DNA from: Chlorobiaceae bacterium
GTDB taxonomy: Bacteria > Bacteroidota > Ignavibacteria > UBA10030 > SZUA-254
Assembly (NCBI GenBank): GCA_013824245.1
Contig: PNNN01000065.1
Span: 1-64,000 of the forward strand
DNA length: 64,000 nt
Reading direction: 5' to 3'
Under the pieces are notes generated by a model. That model worked only from the letters and a program-made list of their open reading frames with translations, had not been told where the DNA came from and ran no database searches. Both the position numbers and the translations under genes were made by a program. Of this stretch, positions 45,390-53,739 are shown piece by piece (position 1 is the first letter of the stretch; each line of letters starts with the position of its first letter).

Positions 45390-45760
45390 TGCTGCCGAAT
45401 TCGAAAATACTGATAGTTGATGATAATAGAGAGTTTCGTGAAGCGCTTGCAAGAATTCTATCGGCAACAGGATACGATGTTGATATGGCTGGGGATGGCG
45501 AGGAAGCATTGGCGCTGATTAAAACAAAGAAAATGCATCTCGCGATAGTAGATATCGATATGCCGCGGATGGATGGAATTCAATTTACAATAAAAGTTAA
45601 AGAGTTGATTCCAAGTTTTCCGGTGATTATTGTAACAGGTTACACTCAATTTTATAAGGCGGAAGAAATATTGGCAACCGGTGCGGAGGCGTTTCTCAAG
45701 AAGCCGGTTGAATTACCAATGTTACTCGATTTGATAAAAAAACTTAAAACATCTGGATGA
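45389..45760 (+). CDS. Single-domain response regulator
   Basis: 123 residues starting with GTG, one receiver domain only. The acid pocket is Asp11/Asp12, the phosphoacceptor is Asp55 in VDIDMPRMDG, the switch residue is in IVTGY and the lysine in FLKKPVELP. There is no DNA-binding or enzymatic output domain, so it must act by protein contact or pass phosphate on. It overlaps the kinase gene by one base and the MalG-like gene by four (ATGA), showing tight translational coupling with both. Confidence 0.95.
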   Translation: MLPNSKILIVDDNREFREALARILSATGYDVDMAGDGEEALALIKTKKMHLAIVDIDMPRMDGIQFTIKVKELIPSFPVIIVTGYTQFYKAEEILATGAEAFLKKPVELPMLLDLIKKLKTSG

Positions 45761-46575
45761 TAAAAATCAGATCAATCATAGTATATCTTATCTTAATAAT
45801 TCTTGCGGGGACTATGCTTCTTCCTTTTCTATGGATGATAAGTACCGCTTTGATGAGCGATCTGGAAGTCTATCAGTTTCCACCGAAAATATTTCCTAAG
45901 GTTTTCAGATGGTCGAATTTCTCAGAGGCGCTTACGATGCAGCCATTCGGCAGATATTTTATCAATACATTGATTGTTTCCGTTGCATCTGTAATTGGGC
46001 AATTGTTTTTCTGCTCTATGGCAGCATATGCTTTTAGCAGACTAAGATTTCGTTGGAGGGATAAAATATTTGCAACTTATTTGGCAACTATGATGGTTCC
46101 CGCGATTGTAACTCTAATTCCAGCTTTTCTCATAATTAACGTTTTAGGTTGGATGAATACTTATTGGGCACTATTTACTCCCACACTCTCCAGTGTATGG
46201 GGAATTTTTCTACTGAAACAATTTTTTCAAACTATACCAAAAGATCTCGAAGATGCGGCAAGAATTGATGGCGCCTCCGAATTCACGATATACTGGCGAA
46301 TCGTACTGCCACTCTCTAAACCTGCACTTTCAACTCTCGCAATCTTTGCTTTCATGGGAAGTTGGAAAGATTTTCTCTGGCCCCTTATTGTTACCAATAG
46401 ATTGGACATGCGCACTCTGGAGGTCGGCATTGCAGGTTTTAGCTCGATGTACAGCACAGATTGGACTCATCAAATGGCTGCCGCGGTTGTTGTTTTGCTG
46501 CCAATCGTTATTATATTTATATTCGCACAAAAGTATTTTGTTCGCGGTATAACCTTCAGTGGATTAAAAGGATAG
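45757..46575 (+). CDS. MalG-type ABC sugar permease
   Basis: 272 residues with six membrane helices. The EAA loop is KDLEDAARIDGASEFTIYWRIVLPLSKP. The N-terminus (IRSIIVYLILIILAGTMLLPFLWMISTAL) and C-terminus (IFAQKYFVRGITFSGLKG) are typical of MalG/LacG-type permeases. It pairs with the fused binding-protein/MalF subunit at 42213. It is unusual that two regulatory genes lie between the two permeases and that this start is coupled to the response regulator stop. The MsmX/MalK-type ATPase must be encoded elsewhere. Confidence 0.95.
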   Translation: MIKIRSIIVYLILIILAGTMLLPFLWMISTALMSDLEVYQFPPKIFPKVFRWSNFSEALTMQPFGRYFINTLIVSVASVIGQLFFCSMAAYAFSRLRFRWRDKIFATYLATMMVPAIVTLIPAFLIINVLGWMNTYWALFTPTLSSVWGIFLLKQFFQTIPKDLEDAARIDGASEFTIYWRIVLPLSKPALSTLAIFAFMGSWKDFLWPLIVTNRLDMRTLEVGIAGFSSMYSTDWTHQMAAAVVVLLPIVIIFIFAQKYFVRGITFSGLKG

Positions 46576-46603
46576 TTATTATTTTCGATATGAGGTTTTA
46601 GAT

Positions 46604-48658
46604 ATGAAGAAATACATATTTTGTATCTTGATGTTTTGTTCACTCGCTGTGTGCCAATATAAAAACATTCGGGTAAACAATCCCACATCAATAAATCCTG
46701 AAGAAGTAACTATCGCTATTAATCCAACAAATCCACTCAACTTAGCTGCCGGCGCTAACATCAGGTATTATTATTATTCGATGGACGGAGGGCATACCTG
46801 GACAGAAGGACAGTTAAACTCCCCTCTTGGAGTTTGGGGCGATCCTTGTGTTACGTTTGATGCAGATGGAAATTTATTTTTTGGTCACCTTTCTAATCCA
46901 CCGGATCCGGGATATTGGATAGATAGAATTGTTGTTCAAAAATCGACCAATGGCGGACAAACATGGAACAACGGTTCGGGCATTTGGTTTTCTCCTCCGA
47001 AAAATCAGGATAAAGAATGGCTCATAGCAGATATGACACAATCACCATACCGTAATCGTTTGTATGCAGCTTGGACCGAGTTCGATCAATATGGAAGTAA
47101 TCTTATTACCGACAGTACCCGAATTCTCTTCTCGTTCAGTACCGATGCAGGTGATACATGGTATCCGGCTATCAGAATCAGTGATGATGGAGGTAATTGT
47201 GTTGATGGCGATTCCACGGTTGAAGGAGCGGTTCCCGCGGTTGGCGTGAATGGTGAAGTTTATTTGAGCTGGTCTGGTCCGAAAGGAATTATGTTCGATA
47301 AATCATCTGATGGCGGTGTGACATGGGGAAACGATATCTTTGTTACATCTCAACCCGGTGGATGGGATTTCAATGTGGATGGAATTTATAGGTGTAATGG
47401 TATGCCTGTTACAGCATGTGATGCAAGTAATTCACCTTATCGAGGTAATATTTATATCCAATGGTCTGATCAGCGAAATGGAATAGGCAACACCGATATT
47501 TTTATAATTAAATCGACCGATGGCGGAGCTTCATGGGGAATCGTCAAACGAGTGAATGATGACTTAACCAATCGGGAACAATTTTTCTCATGGATGACTA
47601 TAGATCAGAGCAACGGAAATCTGTACGTTGTTTTTTATGACCGTCGTGCGCGAACAGGTAATTACACTGATGTCTATGTCGCAAAGTCAACAGATGGAGG
47701 TGAAACATTCACAAACTTTAAAGTGAGCGAAACTTCTTTCGATCCGACCTCAAATATATTTTTTGGAGATTATATAAATATTTCCGCATTGAATGGAAAA
47801 ATATATCCAATTTGGATGAGATTAGACGGCTCTGCATTAAGTGTTTGGACTACCATCATAGAAGAACCGAAAATTATTAACCTTGCAGTTAATTCTGGGT
47901 GGAATATGATTTCTCTTCCATTCAAACCGATCGACCCTCGGAAGGAGATAATATTTCCTACTGCTGAATCAGAAGCATTCGCATTCAATGGCGGATATTT
48001 AATCCACGATTCATTAACTCACGGCAGAGGATATTGGATGAAATATACCGATGCGGCTAACGTAACTTGCAATGGATTTGAACTGCACAGCGATACGATT
48101 GAAGTTCAAATTGGTTGGAACATGATTGGATCAATAATTAATTCCGTGATGATTCAATCGATCGGCAGTGAGCCTCCAAAAATTGTTACCGGAAATTTCT
48201 ATAAGTTCAACGGCACAGGTTACGATGTTGCGGATACTATAAAACCGGGAATCGGATATTGGGTCAAGGTTCAGCAGAGTGGTAAATTAATTTTATATGA
48301 TTCAACGATGGCCGAGACAAAGTACAAAATATCTATCCAACCAACCGACGAGCTTCCGCCACCGCCGCCTGTTTTTGCAGAAAATAATCTACCGGTCGAA
48401 ATATCTTTGTCGCAAAATTATCCTAACCCGTTTAACCCGATCACGCTTATACAATATTGGATGCCTGAGAAATCAAAAGTGTCGCTTGCCGTATATGATA
48501 TGCTTGGTGAGAAGATATCAACTTTAGTTGATAAAGTTGAAGAACCGGGGATGAAGAATGTAATATTCAACGGCGATAAGTATTCGAATGGAATTTATTA
48601 TTATCGATTAATCATCGGCAATCACAGAGAAACAAAAAAAATGGTATTGATGAAATAA
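46604..48658 (+). CDS. Sialidase-like BNR propeller protein with T9SS tail
   Basis: 684 residues. The signal peptide (KKYIFCILMFCSLAVCQ) precedes a six-bladed propeller with Asp boxes such as SMDGGHTW, STNGGQTW, STDAGDTW, SSDGGVTW, STDGGASW and STDGGETF, as in exo-alpha-sialidases. I do not see the sialidase arginine triad with confidence, so the call is a fold rather than an enzyme. A paired GWNMISLP...GYWMK / GWNMIGSI...GYWVK module (about 430-565) is shared with the 9148 gene. The T9SS sorting domain is NYPNPFNPITLI to KKMVLMK. The location in the sugar locus suggests binding or trimming of surface glycans. Confidence 0.8.
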   Translation: MKKYIFCILMFCSLAVCQYKNIRVNNPTSINPEEVTIAINPTNPLNLAAGANIRYYYYSMDGGHTWTEGQLNSPLGVWGDPCVTFDADGNLFFGHLSNPPDPGYWIDRIVVQKSTNGGQTWNNGSGIWFSPPKNQDKEWLIADMTQSPYRNRLYAAWTEFDQYGSNLITDSTRILFSFSTDAGDTWYPAIRISDDGGNCVDGDSTVEGAVPAVGVNGEVYLSWSGPKGIMFDKSSDGGVTWGNDIFVTSQPGGWDFNVDGIYRCNGMPVTACDASNSPYRGNIYIQWSDQRNGIGNTDIFIIKSTDGGASWGIVKRVNDDLTNREQFFSWMTIDQSNGNLYVVFYDRRARTGNYTDVYVAKSTDGGETFTNFKVSETSFDPTSNIFFGDYINISALNGKIYPIWMRLDGSALSVWTTIIEEPKIINLAVNSGWNMISLPFKPIDPRKEIIFPTAESEAFAFNGGYLIHDSLTHGRGYWMKYTDAANVTCNGFELHSDTIEVQIGWNMIGSIINSVMIQSIGSEPPKIVTGNFYKFNGTGYDVADTIKPGIGYWVKVQQSGKLILYDSTMAETKYKISIQPTDELPPPPPVFAENNLPVEISLSQNYPNPFNPITLIQYWMPEKSKVSLAVYDMLGEKISTLVDKVEEPGMKNVIFNGDKYSNGIYYYRLIIGNHRETKKMVLMK

Positions 48659-48708
48659 TCATCAATAGGAAATATAAAAAACAAAAAATCACAGATAGAG
48701 ATTCCCTC

Positions 48709-51372
48709 ATGAGACAGATAATTTTTATTTTGGCACTCTTTTACTCTATTTCAATTGCCCAAGCTCAAAAATCTAATGAATCTTTGATCTCTGCATTCAA
48801 GATTGAACCAAACGACCTGGAGCTTTCCCGTCTCGCCCAGCCAACACAGTACTTCGATAAAATCGGTCCACGTGCTGGACTTATGGGATACGAGAGTGGA
48901 ACGTTCGAGATGTGGGTTTGGCCCTGGAAACCACTGAGGAACTTCGAGCTTCAATTTATACTTGGAACTTCAACTCAGCCAATTCTTGCAAAGGATATTG
49001 TTCGATCAATTTCCGTAACACCCGAAGTTACAACTCTGACTTACACCTATGAATCTTTTACAGTGAAAGAGCATATTTTTATTCCAAGGGATGAGCCTGG
49101 AGCAATCATCTTACTAGATGTTCATACAACAACTCCACTATCCATTATTCCGGGATTTATTCCTGTGATGCAGCCGATGTGGCCCGCAGGTATTGGTGGA
49201 CAATTCAGTTATTGGGATGACGATGTGAACGGATACATAATTTCGGAAGGGCAGTGGAGAGCAATTGTTATCTGCGGATCACCTGCGGGACAACAAATGG
49301 CGGCACCGCCTGCGCATATGTTTGCCGATAATCCGTCACAGTTTAAGATTGATGTCAAACCGGGCGAGACGGAAGGGAAATTTATCCCAATTGTTATCGC
49401 GGGTGCAGTGCCGGATACAACGACATGGAAGATGAAGACCGATTCCGTAAAATCAACTTATAAACGACTCTGGAAGAATGCCGAGAAATATTACCACGAG
49501 AATTATGATTATTACCAGAATCTCCGCAATTCAACAATGCAGATTACAACTCCTGACAAAGAAATAAATCTCGCTTACGAATGGGGAAAAGTTGCTTTAG
49601 ATAATTTGATGATAAAAAATCCGCGCCTCGGTTATGGTATGGTTGCCGGTTTCGGACTTTCTGGCGGCGGCGCACGTCCCGGTTTTGGTTGGTACTTTGG
49701 TGGAGATGCGTTTATCAATGTCCTTACAATGAACAGTGTTGGGATGTTCAAGCAATCACGTGATGCGCTTGCATTCACACAAAAATGGCAGAGGCAGGAT
49801 AATTTCCCAATCAGAAAAAAGAATCCGACAGCTCCTCCTGTAGATATTGGCAAAATGGCACATGAACTTTCACAAAGCGATGGCATCTGCGATTGGTGGA
49901 ACGATTACCACTACGGCTACAATCATGCCGATACATCGCCATGGTATCTCGTAGCCATGGGAGATTATGTACGGACAAGCGGCGATACGACCTTTCTCCG
50001 AGAAAGCTGGAAGTCGGTAAAGATGGCGTACGAATGGTGTCTAAGCAAAGATAGTGATGGTGACGGTTTAATGGATTTAAAAGGTGCGGGACTTGGCGCC
50101 CTTGAGTTTGGGAAACTGGTTGCTATTTACGCTGATGTTTACACGTGCGGTGTATTTGTGCAAGGAATAAAAGAGATGAAGTATATGGCTGAGCTTGTTG
50201 GTGATAGCTTGATGGCTGCGCAAGCAGAAGCTCAATTTAAAAAAGCACAACCGCGATTGGAGAAATTATTTTGGTTGGAAAAAGAAGGTTTCTACGCTTA
50301 CGGTGCGACAGAAAAATGTGAGCAAGTCCGAGAAAAAACTCCATGGTCTGGCGTAGCAATGATGTTCGGATTGTTGAGGGAAGAGCGGAGTGCTAAGAGC
50401 ATAGAGGCGTTTAATTCTGCTGACTTGTGCACTGATTGGGGAGTGAGATCACTTTCCAATAAGTCAGAGTTATTCGATCCGACAAACTATAACTATGGTG
50501 CAGTGTGGCCCTTTATCTCGTCGTTTTTCAATACGGCACAGTTTAAACATCACTATGCTTTGTCAGGTTACCAAATTCTACAAGCAAACATCAAACATGT
50601 ATTTGATCATGCACTTGGTGTTGTACCGGAAGTATTCTCAGGAGAGTTAAACGAAAAGCTCGGAGAGGGATATCATCATCAGGGGTTCTCAACAACGGGT
50701 TACATGCTGCCGTTGGTGAGAGGATTGTTGGGATTGGAGGTGGATGGGAAATTAGGAAGTTTCATTTTTTCGCCACATCTACCTCCTAATTGGAAGGAAA
50801 TTGAAATAAAATATATTAAAATTGGTACAAGTAAGATAAATATTGATATGAATAATGCAGTTGTACCGAAGGGTTATAAAATTTATGTTGAACATGATCG
50901 GACTAATGAAATATTAGGAAAACTCTCACCTGCATTTCCACTTGGAACTGAAATAGATGATTCTTCCATTGTAACCAATCAAGATATTCATGCAATATCT
51001 TTGATTGACTTCCAATATTCAGACGTTTATGGTTCGCCTTTACTTCGATCAATTGCAATTGCTTTACCCGATTCACATCTATTAATTGGTCAGAGAAATT
51101 CAGGATTGAAATTTATTTCTCAGCGTATAGAGGGAAATCGACTCATATTTATCGTCGAAGGATTAAGTGGTGAGTCTTATACAGTAAATGTTAGAGATAG
51201 AGATATTGAGAGAATAGACTTTGAAAAAGGAATTATAGGAGCTACAATCCAATTACCCGAGAGTTTACTTGACCGATCCCGTTTTCAGTTTCTACGTCCC
51301 ATGAAGATTACATTTGATAAAAAGCCCAAGCAGGAATTCGTCCGGAAAGAAATTGTGATAACATTAAAATAA
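48709..51372 (+). CDS. Exported amylo-alpha-1,6-glucosidase-like glycoside hydrolase
   Basis: 887 residues with a Sec signal (RQIIFILALFYSISIAQAQ). A beta-sandwich N-terminal domain is followed by an (alpha/alpha)6 domain with GWYFGGDAFINVLTMNSVGMF, HELSQSDGICDWWNDYHYGY, NHADTSPWYLVAMGDYVRTSGD, DSDGDGLMD and YGAVWPFISSFF. These motifs resemble glycogen-debranching/GH15-like enzymes. The C-terminal 200 residues are beta-rich. The protein has no T9SS tail and is likely periplasmic. A heptamer-like run at 50381-50408 encodes ERSAKSIEA. It lies between the sialidase-like gene and the cytoplasmic glycosidase. The substrate linkage cannot be told from sequence. Confidence 0.75.
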   Translation: MRQIIFILALFYSISIAQAQKSNESLISAFKIEPNDLELSRLAQPTQYFDKIGPRAGLMGYESGTFEMWVWPWKPLRNFELQFILGTSTQPILAKDIVRSISVTPEVTTLTYTYESFTVKEHIFIPRDEPGAIILLDVHTTTPLSIIPGFIPVMQPMWPAGIGGQFSYWDDDVNGYIISEGQWRAIVICGSPAGQQMAAPPAHMFADNPSQFKIDVKPGETEGKFIPIVIAGAVPDTTTWKMKTDSVKSTYKRLWKNAEKYYHENYDYYQNLRNSTMQITTPDKEINLAYEWGKVALDNLMIKNPRLGYGMVAGFGLSGGGARPGFGWYFGGDAFINVLTMNSVGMFKQSRDALAFTQKWQRQDNFPIRKKNPTAPPVDIGKMAHELSQSDGICDWWNDYHYGYNHADTSPWYLVAMGDYVRTSGDTTFLRESWKSVKMAYEWCLSKDSDGDGLMDLKGAGLGALEFGKLVAIYADVYTCGVFVQGIKEMKYMAELVGDSLMAAQAEAQFKKAQPRLEKLFWLEKEGFYAYGATEKCEQVREKTPWSGVAMMFGLLREERSAKSIEAFNSADLCTDWGVRSLSNKSELFDPTNYNYGAVWPFISSFFNTAQFKHHYALSGYQILQANIKHVFDHALGVVPEVFSGELNEKLGEGYHHQGFSTTGYMLPLVRGLLGLEVDGKLGSFIFSPHLPPNWKEIEIKYIKIGTSKINIDMNNAVVPKGYKIYVEHDRTNEILGKLSPAFPLGTEIDDSSIVTNQDIHAISLIDFQYSDVYGSPLLRSIAIALPDSHLLIGQRNSGLKFISQRIEGNRLIFIVEGLSGESYTVNVRDRDIERIDFEKGIIGATIQLPESLLDRSRFQFLRPMKITFDKKPKQEFVRKEIVITLK
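50381..50408 (+). repeat. Intragenic imperfect 7-bp repeat
   Basis: Four heptamers (AAGAGCG, GAGTGCT, AAGAGCA, TAGAGGC) occur in register inside the glycosidase gene. They resemble the clearer arrays at 51711 and 53363. The match is imperfect and could be partly chance. Confidence 0.5.
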
Positions 51373-51373
51373 A

Positions 51374-51443
51374 TTCACCGCTGAGTCACAGAGGTCGCAG
51401 AGAGTAAAGCTTGTACTCTGTGTTCTCTGCGCCTCTGCGGTGA
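51374..51443. repeat. Palindromic repeat (CACCGC...GCGGTG)
   Basis: An imperfect inverted repeat: TTCACCGCTGAG...CGCAGAGAG on the left and CTCTGTGTTCTCTGCG...CTGCGGTGA on the right. It fills almost the whole gap between two glycosidase genes, ending 10 bases before the next ATG. Elements of this kind are widespread dispersed palindromes. It could form a hairpin in the mRNA that limits read-through or translation. Confidence 0.75.
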
Positions 51444-51453
51444 GAAAGAAAGC

Positions 51454-53724
51454 ATGAAAAAGCTAAACCTCCTAAAATACTTAGAACGCAAAGACAAATG
51501 GTACTTAGGCGGTGGGAACCGTCTCATCTGGGCGCCACCGTTTCCCGTCTGGCTCGATTATCCAGGATTCTGGGATAAAGCACATTACTACAATTACGAA
51601 ATTGAGCCGGTGTTTACATGGACGATCCTCGATGAAGATGGTATAGAGATTCCTTTACGAGGAGTAGAGAGGAAGTGGGATCCATCGAAACTTAAAACAC
51701 GATTTGAGGTAAGAGCTAAGAGTTTAGAGCATAGAGCGCTGAGCTTTGAAGAGATAAAATGTTGTTTGCCGGATGATGTACCAACTTCTGTAATTCGCAT
51801 AGAGAATAAATCGAAGCAAAAGAGAAAGATTCATCTAATTGCTTGGTCGATACAGCCAAGTCATCCATCAAAAAAGAATACATGGATATCTGATGTTAAG
51901 GTAGGTAAGTCAGAGATTAATTTCACAAAGCATACACGCCATCTCCAGTACTCCGATACTCCAATACTCCCCATACATTGTTCGTTAGCTCTTAATCGAA
52001 AAATTGATTCTTATTCTATCAACTTAAGTGAAGGTTCAACCATTCAACCTCGTTGGCGGCTCACTCCTGCCTTTGAAAAATTCCAAGATGGAAAATTACC
52101 CAACGAGGTAAAACTCACTGGTGTGAATAATGATGGATTGATTTTTATGGCTCTGCATACAAGCATAGAGCTTGGGGCTGAGAACGAAGAGCAGATCGGC
52201 GTATATTTTACGGCGTCACCAACCATGAATGCTGCTAAGAAAAATATCAGTGTTGCTAAGAAAATGAGAAATCCGGTCGCAATCAGCGAAAAGCATTGGA
52301 CAGATTATTTTGCGAGTGTTCCTTACTTTGATTGTTCTGACGAATATCTCACTCGTTATTATTGGTACCGTTGGTACGGATTAAAACTTAATACGATTAA
52401 TGTGAAAGAACAAAATTATAAACATCCTTTTGTATGCGAAGGAATTGGATATTTTCGTGCGCCGATTTCTTACAGTGCAACGTGCCATATGCTTGAAAAT
52501 CGTTGGCGGCATGATCAGAAACTTGCGCAGGGCAGTTTATTAACGTTTACTAAAAATCAAAAGAGGGATGGTGGTTTTCGAGGTTATATCGATGTTAACT
52601 ATTATAGGAATGAGAAGCTTGGGGCGAGCGTAGTCGAGCCCTTTTATCATACGAATTGGGGAAATGCTGTCCGGGAGTTGTATCGAATTCATCCTGATAA
52701 AATATTTTTGAGAAAAGCATATAACGGACTTGTAAAATATGTTCGTTACTTTGATCGTGAACGAGATACGGAAGGCAGCGGTTTGTATGATATTGATAAC
52801 CACTATGAAACTGGACAGGAATATATGCACCGGTATCTTGCGGTTGATCCGAAGGCTGATAAAGATAATTGGGGAAAGGTATTCCGACTTAAGGGAGTAG
52901 ATGTTACTGTTTATATTTATGAATTAAAAAAAACACTTGCTTGGATAGCAAAAGAATTGAAGATGGAGGATGGAGTAATGGAGGTATGGAATGATGGAGC
53001 GGAAAAAATTAAGCAAGCAGTTCTTGAAAAAATGTGGGACCCAAAGAAAGAGATCTTCTTCGATGTCAATCCAAAAACAGGGAAACGAACTAAAATTAAA
53101 GCCGCAATCTGTTTCTATCCTTACATGACCGATATAGTTTCAGAAGTTCACATACCTGGTCTAATAAGGCATCTTCTTAATCCGAAAGAATTTTGGACTA
53201 AATATCCTATTCCTTCTTCAAGTGTTGATGATAAATATTTTTCAGCCGAGCCGGAGTGGAAAGGGAAGAGGATGAATTGTCCGTGGAATGGCAGGGTATG
53301 GCCCATGACGAACAGTCATATTGCAGAAGTGTTAGTGCAATCAGCTATTCGTTTTAACAATAAAGAGCTAAGAGCAAAGAGTGTAGAGTTCATAAATAAA
53401 TTTATAAGGATGATGTTCTTCAATATGGATTCAAAGAGACCGAATTGTTTCGAACACTACAACCCCTTAACAGGTGAGCCAAGTGTCTATCGCGGGGTAG
53501 ATGATTATCAACATTCATGGATTATAGATCTTATATTAAAGTATGTAGCAGGAATTCGTCCATTTGACGGTGGGTTAGAAATTAATCCTCTACCTTTCAA
53601 TCTAAAAAATATTATCGTTGACAATTTAAAGGTTGGATCGAAACTATTAAAGATCGTATTGCACCCGAAGATGATCTATTTTTGGATAGATGGAAAAAAA
53701 TATTCGGTTGACAGAAAAACATAA
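51454..53724 (+). CDS. Cytoplasmic MGH1-like glycoside hydrolase
   Basis: 756 residues without a signal peptide (MKKLNLLKYLERKDKWYLGGGN). An N-terminal beta-sandwich (about 20-270) precedes an (alpha/alpha)6 domain with EGIGYFRAPISYSATCHMLE, FYHTNWGNAVRELYRIH, YDIDNHYETGQEYMHRY, NGRVWPMTNSHIAEVL and CFEHYNPLTGEP...VDDYQHSWIIDL. The pattern matches the GH63-like group often labelled MGH1-like. The gene holds several simple-repeat tracts (51711, 51947, 52962, 53363) and a palindromic core near 52621, all in frame, and these likely form loops. The cytoplasmic location suits hydrolysis of imported oligosaccharides. Confidence 0.75.
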   Translation: MKKLNLLKYLERKDKWYLGGGNRLIWAPPFPVWLDYPGFWDKAHYYNYEIEPVFTWTILDEDGIEIPLRGVERKWDPSKLKTRFEVRAKSLEHRALSFEEIKCCLPDDVPTSVIRIENKSKQKRKIHLIAWSIQPSHPSKKNTWISDVKVGKSEINFTKHTRHLQYSDTPILPIHCSLALNRKIDSYSINLSEGSTIQPRWRLTPAFEKFQDGKLPNEVKLTGVNNDGLIFMALHTSIELGAENEEQIGVYFTASPTMNAAKKNISVAKKMRNPVAISEKHWTDYFASVPYFDCSDEYLTRYYWYRWYGLKLNTINVKEQNYKHPFVCEGIGYFRAPISYSATCHMLENRWRHDQKLAQGSLLTFTKNQKRDGGFRGYIDVNYYRNEKLGASVVEPFYHTNWGNAVRELYRIHPDKIFLRKAYNGLVKYVRYFDRERDTEGSGLYDIDNHYETGQEYMHRYLAVDPKADKDNWGKVFRLKGVDVTVYIYELKKTLAWIAKELKMEDGVMEVWNDGAEKIKQAVLEKMWDPKKEIFFDVNPKTGKRTKIKAAICFYPYMTDIVSEVHIPGLIRHLLNPKEFWTKYPIPSSSVDDKYFSAEPEWKGKRMNCPWNGRVWPMTNSHIAEVLVQSAIRFNNKELRAKSVEFINKFIRMMFFNMDSKRPNCFEHYNPLTGEPSVYRGVDDYQHSWIIDLILKYVAGIRPFDGGLEINPLPFNLKNIIVDNLKVGSKLLKIVLHPKMIYFWIDGKKYSVDRKT
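51711..51745 (+). repeat. Intragenic 7-bp tandem repeat (AAGAGCT-like x5)
   Basis: Five heptamers in register (AAGAGCT, AAGAGTT, TAGAGCA, TAGAGCG, CTGAGCT) encode RAKSLEHRALS in the glycosidase. Confidence 0.75.
51947..51970 (+). repeat. Intragenic 8-bp tandem repeat
   Basis: Three octamers (AGTACTCC, GATACTCC, AATACTCC) encode YSDTPILP inside the glycosidase gene. Confidence 0.75.
52621..52640. repeat. Intragenic palindromic element with GAGCGTAGTCGA core
   Basis: GGGGCGAGCGTAGTCGAGCC is in frame and encodes GASVVEP. Its core differs by one base from the intergenic element at 35629-35669, and it is more GC-rich than the gene around it. Confidence 0.55.
53363..53390 (+). repeat. Intragenic 7-bp tandem repeat (AAGAGCT-like x4)
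   Basis: Four heptamers in register (AAGAGCT, AAGAGCA, AAGAGTG, TAGAGTT) encode LRAKSVEF. They match the tract at 51711 of the same gene. Confidence 0.75.
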
Positions 53725-53739
53725 GTAATCTATAGAAAA

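Noticed and set aside
46604-48658. Calling the BNR protein a true sialidase
   Set aside because: Asp boxes are clear, but the catalytic arginine triad and the nucleophile tyrosine cannot be placed with confidence.
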